From contig CABIVS010000004.1 of the NCBI GenBank assembly GCA_902362375.1, forward strand, positions 301,304 to 365,303: a stretch of 64,000 bases of DNA, read 5' to 3'. Below, piece after piece: positions 1 to 8,934 of this stretch (position 1 is the stretch's first letter; each line of letters opens with the position of its first letter). Under the pieces are notes generated by a model. The model ran no database searches, was not told the origin of the DNA, and saw nothing but the letters and a program-made list of their open reading frames with translations. Position numbers and translations under genes: made by a program. Origin of the DNA: Bacteroidaceae bacterium. Lineage in GTDB: Bacteria; Bacteroidota; Bacteroidia; Bacteroidales; Bacteroidaceae.

Positions 1-1038
1 AAGATGACGAAAACTGCCGATGGCTCTTTGCTACTTGATTTTGCCAATACCGGTACAGGACTCGTTAGCAAAGACAAAGCAGCAACACTTTCAGGCTTCA
101 CTGTTGCGGGTAAAGACGGCAAGTTTTATCCCGCTGAAGCAATAATCGTAGGCAAAAATCAAGTAAAAGTGAAAAATAATCTGGTGACAAATCCCGTAGA
201 TGTCCGTTACCTCTGGGTGAATAGTGCCGATATGAACTTATTTAACGAAGAGGGTTTTCCGGCAGTTCCTTTCCGTACAGACAAATATCAGTTGATGACA
301 GAAGGTGTCCATATTAATCCTGAACCAAAAATTCCTGACCTTGATTTGTTTCTTTTCATCGGTCAGTCCAATATGGCCGGAAGAGGATATATCACAGATA
401 ACTATAAAGGTTATATTAAAAACACATATCTGCTTACTCCCACCGGCAGTATGGAACCGGCACGCAATCCTCTGAATAAATATTCTACGATCCGCAAACG
501 ATTGGGTTTACAAGGAGTAGGACCTGCCTATTCATTTGCAAAATCAATCACAGAAAGAACCGGACGTCCACTAGGACTGGTAGTCAATGCCCGTGGAGGC
601 AGTTCAATCAACTCATGGATGAAGGGAGCAAAAGATAATTATTATGATGAAACCCTGTCACGTATACGTCAAGCGATGAAGTTCGGTACACTAAAAGCCA
701 TCATCTGGCATCAAGGAGAAAGCGACAGTAATGACCCGGCAACATATATGCCGAAACTACAAGAACTGATAGCCAATTTACGGAAAGACCTAAATAATGA
801 AAAACTCCCATTTATTGTAGGCGAACTGGCAGAATGGAGAAAGAATGGAACATCGGAAACATTCAATGAAATGTTACGCACGGTTCCAAAACACATTCCT
901 TATTCTTATTGCGTGTCATCCAAAGAATTAGTTCCTCTGATTAATGAAAGTGACCCTCATTTCAGCGCAGACAGCCAGATCATTCTGGGACGCAGATATG
1001 CAGAAGCTACCTATAATGCTTGTTACTCCGGAAAATAA
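1..1038 (+). CDS. SASA-family carbohydrate O-acetylesterase, 5'-truncated, fused to a sialate O-acetylesterase-like C-terminal segment
   Basis: The reading frame is open from the first base, so the gene starts before the window. Counting from the first Met at base 4, residues 1-100 read like the C-terminal beta-domain of a sialate O-acetylesterase (RYLWVNSADMNLFNEEG, then PFRTD). Residues 114-340 form a second SGNH-hydrolase module of the SASA (DUF303) type. Its block I is FIGQSNMAG with nucleophile Ser122, a conserved WHQGESD lies at 235-241, and the C-terminal DPHFS supplies Asp317/His319. The family removes O-acetyl groups from sialic acid, xylan or other glycans. Two esterase modules in one protein would suit a multiply acetylated substrate, which is an inference. 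It is the first visible gene of the PUL and lies 27 bases before the next gene. The N-terminal catalytic half is not visible. Confidence 0.8.
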   Translation, partial: KMTKTADGSLLLDFANTGTGLVSKDKAATLSGFTVAGKDGKFYPAEAIIVGKNQVKVKNNLVTNPVDVRYLWVNSADMNLFNEEGFPAVPFRTDKYQLMTEGVHINPEPKIPDLDLFLFIGQSNMAGRGYITDNYKGYIKNTYLLTPTGSMEPARNPLNKYSTIRKRLGLQGVGPAYSFAKSITERTGRPLGLVVNARGGSSINSWMKGAKDNYYDETLSRIRQAMKFGTLKAIIWHQGESDSNDPATYMPKLQELIANLRKDLNNEKLPFIVGELAEWRKNGTSETFNEMLRTVPKHIPYSYCVSSKELVPLINESDPHFSADSQIILGRRYAEATYNACYSGK

Positions 1039-1065
1039 ATACATACCATAAAATACAAAAGATTT

Positions 1066-4000
1066 ATGTACCTTAGAAAATGTTTGGTTTTAGTTTATGG
1101 AGCCATGACTATACCTTTTACAAGTATATCAGCTGACAATGTGAATGTAGCATTACATAAACCGGTAATAGCATCCTCACAACAAAAAGAGTTTCCAGCA
1201 TCAAATGTGACTGACGGAGTCATTTCACGTAAATCTTCCTGGATAAGTGACCCAAATGCCCGTGCTCCGCATATTCTTGATGTCAATTTGCAGAGATATT
1301 ATGATATTGACAGGGTAGTTATCCACACAGGAATCCCTGAATCGGAAAAGACAGAACAGGAGAAGGGAAAAGCTCCCGGCTTCTGGGCAATGAAGAATTT
1401 CAAGATTCAATATTGGGACGACGCAAACTGGACAGACTTACCCAATACGGAATGTACAGAAAACAGGCTGGACAAAATAGAATTCACATTTACTCCACAA
1501 CTTACTACTTTCCAGCTTCGACTAATCTCTACTGATGGGGAACCTGTTACCATCAATGAGTTTGAAGCATATGGCAAAGAAAAGAAAAATATGATTGCTC
1601 CTGTTATTCAGAATGAACTGCCAGACAGAGTTCATAAAGAATTTCCTAAGGACATGCTTGTAACAGTCAATAAAAATGTAGTAGGAAATACCATGAAATA
1701 CGTGGCTTACAATCAAGGATATTATATGCCCGGCAGCAACATATCAGGTTGGCTTGAATATTCCAATGTAAACAGTTTACGCGTATGGACATCTATGAAT
1801 GATTATGTACCCGAAGAAGCTGTGAATTATCAAAAGAACCTGAATACACTAGAAGAGTTTGAATCGTACAAACATGAATTACGAAGCAATCCCGAAAAAA
1901 ATAACTTCATCAAATGGAAACCTATTTTGGAAAGATGTCGCAAACAACAATTCTCAACCAATTCAATGGTATTTGAATATGCTTTACTAGAATTGAAACG
2001 TTTGAACATAGATGTAGTCCTACAGATGAATTCAACAGACTTTGACAATACATGGAGCAATAAATGGAAACAATGGCAACGTTTTTATGCCCTGGCATTT
2101 TATGCAGCCAAAACGGGTGACGTGACAATGTTCGCCATGCAGAACGAACCTAATCACCGACATTCCGGTCCGATGAAAATCACACAATATGTAGATGCCA
2201 TGAAATTTGTGTCAGATGCTATATATTGTGCCATACAGGATGTAAACAAACTCTATGGAAAACATCTGAAATCACGTTTTGTAAGTCCTGTTACGGCAGG
2301 CTCCAACGCTAACTGGTGGGCGGAGGTTGTGAAAAGCCTGCGTATTGATTATCGGGGATTACCTTCCGACAGAGACTTGCTGGACATATTCTCGACACAC
2401 TCTTATAATCTTCCGGCAGCAGGATATGTATCCAAGGTTTCGGACATACGGAAGATCATAGTAGATAATCATCCTTTAAACCGCTCTCTTCCGATAGTGT
2501 ATACTGAAACCGGGCGTTGGATGAATGCCTATCTTATTGACAAATACGAGACGATGGACTCCCCTTCCCTATTTACCGAATGGGCAGGTGAATATACAAA
2601 CAATACCCTTAACCAGGGGTATGGTATGTGGGCCTTCAAATTTGCCAATACAACCAGCAACACCTATCCGCGTGGCATTAAATCGGGACATCATTTTATC
2701 TGGCAAGGCAAGAGAATCGTGGAAGATGCTTACAATAACGTAGCATTGGGGAAGAAAGTCATTGATTTGACTTCTTCACATCCTGCACAAGTGAAAGTGA
2801 TCACCGACGGCAACAAGACCGATGTCTCCATGTGGACATCTGTGAATACAGACGAAAAGAAATGCCTCGAAATAGATTTGGGAAAGAGTTATTCTTTGGG
2901 TGCAGCTGTGATTTATACAGGCTCGGAATACGGAGTCTACACAGGTCCGGACCGCGTGAAGAATTTCCGGTTGCAATATTGGGAGGGTACCGGTTGGAAA
3001 GACATTGAAGAAACGATTGAAGAGAATGCCCGCTACACACAATCATTCTTTCTATTTAAGACTCCTGTGACAAGTTCGAGAATTCGTTTTATTGCTACCG
3101 ATAAGGGCAGTATCAAGGTGAGGGAGATAAAATTGTTTGATGAAGAATCAGTAAAAAACATCCCGGAATCTTATGACATAAGTGGCATTCAGCGGACGGG
3201 ACAGGTAGTCCGGCTTTTTGCAAAAGGTTTTAAGGACGAACGGCCGCTATTGGAAACGGTGAAATCAGTCCCCGATAATGAGGTAGATGCATTAACCTCT
3301 TACAACCCGGAAGAAATGCGATATTATATATGGCTTGTACAACGTAAACTCTCGCCAAACACGCTGACTTTGAATTTAAAATCATTAAACCTCCCCACCG
3401 GTACAAAGGTATTTGCCGAAGAAGTAAGTGCGGATGCTTATGGCGAAGTGGTGTGGTCAAAAGAAATTTCTGAAAACGGACAACTATCGTTCGAACTACC
3501 GGCTCAAAGTGTGATGCTTCTTACCATCCCTGCTTGCCAAAGTACGCCTTGCACTTTGATTGCTACAGCAGACGCTACTATAAAGAGTGGCAGTAATAGC
3601 GAAAAGAACTTTGGCAAAATAAAAAAGATGAGTGTAGAAATGAACGCTTCACAGATTAATCACAATCAGGTCAGCTACATCAAATTCGACTTGTCCAAAG
3701 TAGATAATATAAATGCGGCACTACTGCAGATTTATGGTAATTCGTCGGACAAGCATTCATATCGTTTCCATGTCTACGCCTTAGACAACTGCGATTGGAA
3801 TGAAATGTCCTTAAATTGGAATAATGCTCCTAATTTAGATAGGGAACAAATGCGCATAACCCAGGTAGGAAACACCGCACATGTAGCGGGAGAAATCGTA
3901 GTCGATAAAAATGCTTCATATCATCAGCTCGATGTTACCGGATTGGTCCGTAAGTGCAAGCAGAAAGAGATCACTTTTGCGTTGATAAGGGAACTCAGAC

Positions 4001-4086
4001 AATTGGGCGATGACTCGGACAATGAAAGAAGCTGCTATTTTGATACGAAGGAATCTAATAATAAGCCTGTATTATCTATTTGGTGA
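1066..4086 (+). CDS. Multidomain glycosidase-like protein: F5/8C (CBM32-like) - TIM-barrel GH - F5/8C - DNRLRE
   Basis: A 1006-residue secreted protein with signal peptide 1-23. Residues 25-170 are a discoidin (F5/8 type C) module with the ALHKPVIASS start and a TDG motif. Residues 180-550 read as a clan GH-A-like barrel. Candidate acid/base is Glu361 in FAMQNEPN and candidate nucleophile is Glu481 in IVYTETGRW, about 120 residues later as in retaining beta-glycosidases. A second F5/8C module covers 555-695. The C-terminus from about 829 (ATADATIKSG, then YIKFDLSKV and LNWNNAP) is a DNRLRE domain, a fold that includes some polysaccharide-binding modules. I cannot assign a GH family; GH39 and GH86-like enzymes have comparable NEP motifs. 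It is probably a large endo- or exo-acting enzyme with three binding modules. It lies 114 bases before susC. Confidence 0.7.
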   Translation: MYLRKCLVLVYGAMTIPFTSISADNVNVALHKPVIASSQQKEFPASNVTDGVISRKSSWISDPNARAPHILDVNLQRYYDIDRVVIHTGIPESEKTEQEKGKAPGFWAMKNFKIQYWDDANWTDLPNTECTENRLDKIEFTFTPQLTTFQLRLISTDGEPVTINEFEAYGKEKKNMIAPVIQNELPDRVHKEFPKDMLVTVNKNVVGNTMKYVAYNQGYYMPGSNISGWLEYSNVNSLRVWTSMNDYVPEEAVNYQKNLNTLEEFESYKHELRSNPEKNNFIKWKPILERCRKQQFSTNSMVFEYALLELKRLNIDVVLQMNSTDFDNTWSNKWKQWQRFYALAFYAAKTGDVTMFAMQNEPNHRHSGPMKITQYVDAMKFVSDAIYCAIQDVNKLYGKHLKSRFVSPVTAGSNANWWAEVVKSLRIDYRGLPSDRDLLDIFSTHSYNLPAAGYVSKVSDIRKIIVDNHPLNRSLPIVYTETGRWMNAYLIDKYETMDSPSLFTEWAGEYTNNTLNQGYGMWAFKFANTTSNTYPRGIKSGHHFIWQGKRIVEDAYNNVALGKKVIDLTSSHPAQVKVITDGNKTDVSMWTSVNTDEKKCLEIDLGKSYSLGAAVIYTGSEYGVYTGPDRVKNFRLQYWEGTGWKDIEETIEENARYTQSFFLFKTPVTSSRIRFIATDKGSIKVREIKLFDEESVKNIPESYDISGIQRTGQVVRLFAKGFKDERPLLETVKSVPDNEVDALTSYNPEEMRYYIWLVQRKLSPNTLTLNLKSLNLPTGTKVFAEEVSADAYGEVVWSKEISENGQLSFELPAQSVMLLTIPACQSTPCTLIATADATIKSGSNSEKNFGKIKKMSVEMNASQINHNQVSYIKFDLSKVDNINAALLQIYGNSSDKHSYRFHVYALDNCDWNEMSLNWNNAPNLDREQMRITQVGNTAHVAGEIVVDKNASYHQLDVTGLVRKCKQKEITFALIRELRQLGDDSDNERSCYFDTKESNNKPVLSIW

Positions 4087-4200
4087 CATGAAATAAGCAT
4101 TCGTATAATATTGCTTTCTTTTCGTACAATCCTTTTATGTTATATTTCTTTTTTTGATGACTTTTGTTCAGCATATTCAATAATTAAATCTTATGTATAA

Positions 4201-7200
4201 ATGAAAAACAATCAATTAAAAACAATCTTGCTGGCTATATTTCTAATGATTATGGTAGGCATACATGCGCAAAATGTACGAGTGACAGGTATTGTGTCTG
4301 ATACACAAGGCCCATTGATTGGAGTGAACGTTCATGTGAAAGGAGGTACAACCGGTGTGATTACCGATATGAATGGTAAATATTCCATCGAGGTATCTTC
4401 TAATACTACACTCGTATTCTCTTATATAGGTTATGCAGATCAGGAGCATAAAGTCGGGAATCGGAAAGTTATTGATGTAACCATGTCCGAAGATTCCAAA
4501 TTGCTGGAAGAAATTGTGGTAGTAGGCTATGGTTATCAAAAGAAAAGCGATATCGCTACTTCCGTTGCTTCCGTCAAAACTGATGAAATGAAAAGTTTTC
4601 CGGCAGGAAATGTGGGTGACATGCTCCGTGGACGTGTAGCGGGAGTTAATGTAACAAGCTCATCCGGCAGACCAGGGGCCGCTCCTACCATTACCATCCG
4701 TGGAAACCGTTCTATCAGTGCGCAAAATACTCCGTTGTACGTTATTGACGGTTCTGTATCAAGCAGTGAGGAATTCAGTACTTTAAGCGCAGAAAGCATT
4801 GAGTCTATCGAAATCCTGAAAGATGCAGCTTCTCAAGCCATTTATGGCGCACGTGCCAGTGACGGTGTAATTCTTGTAACTACCAAACGTGGTATGCAAG
4901 GTAAAATGGAAGTGAGTTATAACGGCTATGTAGGTATTCAGTCCTTGTGGCGTAACTTCGATTTTTACTCTCCACAAGAGTATATGATGCTGCGACGTGA
5001 AGCAATGGCAAACGACAAAGGCATTATTGACGCCCGCGAAATCTCTGTTGCAGAAGCTTTGAGTGACGAAATTATGAGTGAAGTCTGGGCAAACGGTCAG
5101 TTTGTCAACTGGGAAGATCTAATGTTAAAGAATGCTCTTTACCAAAACCATGATTTAACTGTACGTGGCGGAACTGACAAACTCCGTGTATCAGCAGGTC
5201 TCAATTACTTTGATCAAGACGGTATGGTGACTACCGGTTCGGGATATAAAAAAGCAGCTTTCCGTCTGAACGTGGACTACAAAGTAAACAAATGGGCAAG
5301 TTTTGGTGTGAATACTTCCTACGCATTATCCAAAAGTGAACGTGAAGATGGAAATTTTACGGAGTTCATTACCCGCACTCCGTTAGCTAAAGTATACAAT
5401 GCGGATGGTAGTTATACTAAATATATCGACACTGCCAACGATGTTAATCCGCTTTATAGAGCACAAAATTATGCACGCGAAATAACGAACAACAGTTACC
5501 GCGTCAATATTTTTCTGGAATTAAAACCTTTCAAAGGGTTTAATTATCGTTTAAATACTTCTTTCTATAACAGACAACAAGAAGACGGAGAAGTGAAAGG
5601 TGTCAATTATCCCGGTGGAGGAGCTACCGCCAAATTGACAAATAATGAACAGAGAAATTATCTGATAGAAAACATCTTCACTTATGAAGTTCCAATCAAA
5701 AAACAGCAGCATAAACTGACCCTTACTGCCGTACAGTCAGTAGACCACTCTCAAACTAAAGGACTAGGATATTCGACCAGTGACTTACCTGTAGATATGG
5801 ACTGGGATTTTATATCCAATGGCCAATTCTCCGGCACACCTACTAGAACATTCTCTGAAAATAATCTGGTATCATTCATGGGCCGCGCTTCTTATATATT
5901 TATGGATAGATATATTATGAATGTGGCTATCAGACGGGATGGTTCAAGCCGATTCGGAAAAAACAACAAATGGGGTACATTCCCTTCTGTGGCTCTGGCA
6001 TGGCGTGCAAACGAAGAAAGTTTCCTGCGCAATGTGTCCTGGATTGATAATTTAAAACTCCGTTTGAGTTATGGCATTGTAGGTAACCAGAATGGAATTG
6101 GTAACTATACAACGCTTGGCTTGACAGATCAGGAACGTTATGAGTTTGGTGACAACTCCTATATGGGGTATCTCCCCGGAAAAGAACTCTCAAACCCCAA
6201 TTTAAAGTGGGAGCAATCACGTACAGCCAATGTTGGTGTTGACTTTGGTTTCTTCAACAATCGTTTGTCAGGTACGATCGAGTACTATAATACTAGAACA
6301 ACAGATCTGATCGTCAAGCGCGAATTAAACTCAGTTTTAGGCTATGAACAAATGCTTGATAATTTGGGAGAAACTAAATCACACGGCATTGATATCAGTA
6401 TCAACGGCGACGTCTTCCGTACAAGGAATTTTACATGGAGTCTGGGAGCCAATTTCAGCCAGTATGCTAATGAGATCGTAAAAATTGACAATCAAGTCGA
6501 TGAAAACGGCAAGCCATTGAGTCAACCGGGTAATAGCTGGTTTGTAGGTAAACCCATAAATGTTTATTATGACTATTTACCGGATGGCATCTACCAGTAT
6601 GAAGATTTCGATATAAAAAGAAATGCTTACGGCAAATTGGAATACACATTGAAACCGACAATTGATACTGACGGCGATGGTATAGCTGATAAAGCATTGA
6701 CACGCGAGGATAATGTCGCTCCGGGATCTGTTAAAATAAAGGATGTAAATGGCGATGGAAAAATAAATGCCGATGACCGTACACCTATCTCAAGAGATCC
6801 AGATTTCACACTTTCCCTAAATACAACTCTCAAATGGAAAGGTTTTGATTTATATATGGATTGGTATGGTGTATCCGGTCGTAAAATTAGAAATGGATAT
6901 CTCTCCGAATCCAATAGTGGCGGTTCTTTACAAGGGAAACTAAATGGCGTGAAGGTAAATTATTGGACTCCATTCAACCCCTCTAATGAATTCCCGCGAC
7001 CTAGTCATAACACAAATGTGACTTATCATGGTTCTTTAGCGATTCAAGACGCTTCTTACATTCGCTTGCGCACTTTGCAACTGGGTTACACCTTCCCCGT
7101 AACTTGGATAAAGAAACTTCAACTTCAAAAACTTAGAGTATACGCTACAGCAACCAATCTTCTGACATTTACAGACTTTTTGTCTTATAGTCCGGAGTTG

Positions 7201-7260
7201 ACACCGGGTGCATATCCTGAATCAAAACAGTATGTATTTGGAATTAATGTTTCATTCTAA
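4201..7260 (+). CDS. SusC/RagA-type TonB-dependent outer-membrane glycan transporter
   Basis: 1019 residues with signal peptide 1-23. A carboxypeptidase-regulatory-like beta-sandwich at about 25-100 (VTGIVSDTQGPLIGVNV) is typical of SusC proteins. The TonB-box-like EEIVVVGYG lies at 103-111. A plug domain follows (GRVAGVNV, TITIRGNRS, YVIDG, IEILKDAASQAIYG), then a 22-strand-type barrel ending in the aromatic C-terminus VFGINVSF. A Ca-binding-like DTDGDG/DVNGDGKINADD stretch sits in a late extracellular loop. It imports oligosaccharides across the outer membrane with SusD as lid. The susD stop-to-start gap is 16 bases, so the pair is co-transcribed. No ECF sigma or hybrid two-component gene is beside it. 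Confidence 0.97.
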   Translation: MKNNQLKTILLAIFLMIMVGIHAQNVRVTGIVSDTQGPLIGVNVHVKGGTTGVITDMNGKYSIEVSSNTTLVFSYIGYADQEHKVGNRKVIDVTMSEDSKLLEEIVVVGYGYQKKSDIATSVASVKTDEMKSFPAGNVGDMLRGRVAGVNVTSSSGRPGAAPTITIRGNRSISAQNTPLYVIDGSVSSSEEFSTLSAESIESIEILKDAASQAIYGARASDGVILVTTKRGMQGKMEVSYNGYVGIQSLWRNFDFYSPQEYMMLRREAMANDKGIIDAREISVAEALSDEIMSEVWANGQFVNWEDLMLKNALYQNHDLTVRGGTDKLRVSAGLNYFDQDGMVTTGSGYKKAAFRLNVDYKVNKWASFGVNTSYALSKSEREDGNFTEFITRTPLAKVYNADGSYTKYIDTANDVNPLYRAQNYAREITNNSYRVNIFLELKPFKGFNYRLNTSFYNRQQEDGEVKGVNYPGGGATAKLTNNEQRNYLIENIFTYEVPIKKQQHKLTLTAVQSVDHSQTKGLGYSTSDLPVDMDWDFISNGQFSGTPTRTFSENNLVSFMGRASYIFMDRYIMNVAIRRDGSSRFGKNNKWGTFPSVALAWRANEESFLRNVSWIDNLKLRLSYGIVGNQNGIGNYTTLGLTDQERYEFGDNSYMGYLPGKELSNPNLKWEQSRTANVGVDFGFFNNRLSGTIEYYNTRTTDLIVKRELNSVLGYEQMLDNLGETKSHGIDISINGDVFRTRNFTWSLGANFSQYANEIVKIDNQVDENGKPLSQPGNSWFVGKPINVYYDYLPDGIYQYEDFDIKRNAYGKLEYTLKPTIDTDGDGIADKALTREDNVAPGSVKIKDVNGDGKINADDRTPISRDPDFTLSLNTTLKWKGFDLYMDWYGVSGRKIRNGYLSESNSGGSLQGKLNGVKVNYWTPFNPSNEFPRPSHNTNVTYHGSLAIQDASYIRLRTLQLGYTFPVTWIKKLQLQKLRVYATATNLLTFTDFLSYSPELTPGAYPESKQYVFGINVSF

Positions 7261-7276
7261 TAAAATCCCACAGAAT

Positions 7277-8890
7277 ATGAAAAATAAATTATATATAACA
7301 GCTCTGGCAATATCTTCCATTGCGTTCTTATCTTCTTGTGAAGATTTTCTGAACCTCAAATCAAAAACGGATATTACTACAGATTATCTGACCACTTCCC
7401 CTGACGGATTGTATCGTGCAGCGATAGGATTATACAGTTTGGACAGAGAACTCGCAAAAGGAGACGGAAGTGGTGGTAGCAACCTCTATATTGTGACGAT
7501 GTGTGATTACAGCACTGATATTATGGCTTTCCGTGCAGGAACAAGTACTGCCATTGCGAAACTACAGAATTTCATGCCCAATAATAGTGATGTGGAATCA
7601 TTCTGGCAACACTATTATTTCATTATCGGTAAAGCTAATGAGATTATTACCGGAGCGGAGCAACTGGGATTTGACGATCCTGTAACTACCCGCGCATGGG
7701 GTGAAGCTAAATTTTTCCGTGGACGTGCATATTTTGAACTATGGAAACGTTTTGAACGTCTTTATCTGAATACGATTCCTACTACAGTAAATAATCTGGA
7801 ACGTGATTTCCACCCTGTTACTTCAGAACAGATATTCACTCAAGTCAAAAACGATTTGGATGATGCTATCAATGCACTCGATTGGGGAATACCCAATAAT
7901 GACTATGGCCGTGTTACCAAAGCGACTGCCAAGCACGTGAGAGCACAGGTTGCCATGTGGGAGAAGGATTATGATAAGGCGATTGAAGAATGCGAGGATA
8001 TATTTAGAGATGGAACAATGTACTCTATGATGGCCAAAACAGGGGACGTATTCAACAGTGCAGACATGCGTTCCGCCGAAGTTTTATGGTCTTATCAATT
8101 CTCTGAAAATATGGGTGGAGGCGGAACCGGTACTCCATTAATGGGACATCGTGCTGCCATCATTACAACGACCCGCTCCCAAGCTAATCCCGATTGTACA
8201 TTTGAAGCTGCCCAAGGGGGATATGGATGGGGACGTGTTTATCCAAACACCTATTTATTCAGCCTATATGATCAAGAAAAAGACAATCGTTATAAGGATC
8301 TTTTCATCCACACTTTTTACTACAATGACCAAAGTAAGGCTAATTATGGGCAGGAAATCCCTAAAGACTTATATGGTAAAGCAGCCGGCTATATGGAAAG
8401 ATTACACCCGATGTCAAAAAAACACTTTGACCAATGGACCAATGCTACGCAACCTGACCGTACCAGCAGTTTCAAAGATCTGATTGTTTATCGCTTGGCT
8501 GAAACTTACTTAATGTGTAGTGAAGCTTATTTCCACCGTGATGGTGGAGACAGTCCTAAAGCTATAGAATACTACAACAAAACTTGGGAAAGGGCAGGTA
8601 ACACTCATGAAAATGGTCCTTTAACCCTCAATATGCTCTTGGATGAATATGCCCGCGAACTACACTTCGAAGGAGTGCGCTGGTCGCTATTGAAACGCCT
8701 TGGCATCTTGGGCGAACGTGTTCGTCAACATGGAGGCGACCTTGTACTGGAAGACCCCTATCTGGATAAAGACTATGCCGAATGCCGCCAGAACTTCGTA
8801 ATAGGCAAACATGAAACATGGCCTATTCCACAAACGCAGATTGACTTGATGGGAACAAATGTCTTTCCGCAAAGTGATCCATGGAAATAA
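7277..8890 (+). CDS. SusD/RagB-type surface glycan-binding lipoprotein
   Basis: 537 residues. I chose the ATG at 7277 because it gives a clean lipoprotein signal (positively charged start, hydrophobic core, lipobox LSSC with Cys21). An upstream in-frame ATG at 7208 lies inside susC and would spoil the signal. The EDFLNLKSKTDITTDYLTTS start is typical of SusD. The alpha-helical TPR-like body includes the WGEAKFFRGRAYFEL helix and the C-terminal RLAETYLMCSEAY and EYARELHFEGVRW motifs shared by the family. SusD caps the SusC pore and binds the incoming glycan. It directly follows susC. Confidence 0.97.
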   Translation: MKNKLYITALAISSIAFLSSCEDFLNLKSKTDITTDYLTTSPDGLYRAAIGLYSLDRELAKGDGSGGSNLYIVTMCDYSTDIMAFRAGTSTAIAKLQNFMPNNSDVESFWQHYYFIIGKANEIITGAEQLGFDDPVTTRAWGEAKFFRGRAYFELWKRFERLYLNTIPTTVNNLERDFHPVTSEQIFTQVKNDLDDAINALDWGIPNNDYGRVTKATAKHVRAQVAMWEKDYDKAIEECEDIFRDGTMYSMMAKTGDVFNSADMRSAEVLWSYQFSENMGGGGTGTPLMGHRAAIITTTRSQANPDCTFEAAQGGYGWGRVYPNTYLFSLYDQEKDNRYKDLFIHTFYYNDQSKANYGQEIPKDLYGKAAGYMERLHPMSKKHFDQWTNATQPDRTSSFKDLIVYRLAETYLMCSEAYFHRDGGDSPKAIEYYNKTWERAGNTHENGPLTLNMLLDEYARELHFEGVRWSLLKRLGILGERVRQHGGDLVLEDPYLDKDYAECRQNFVIGKHETWPIPQTQIDLMGTNVFPQSDPWK

Positions 8891-8934
8891 AAAGAGACTG
8901 ATTTTAATTTATAAATCTGTAAAAGAATCATAGT

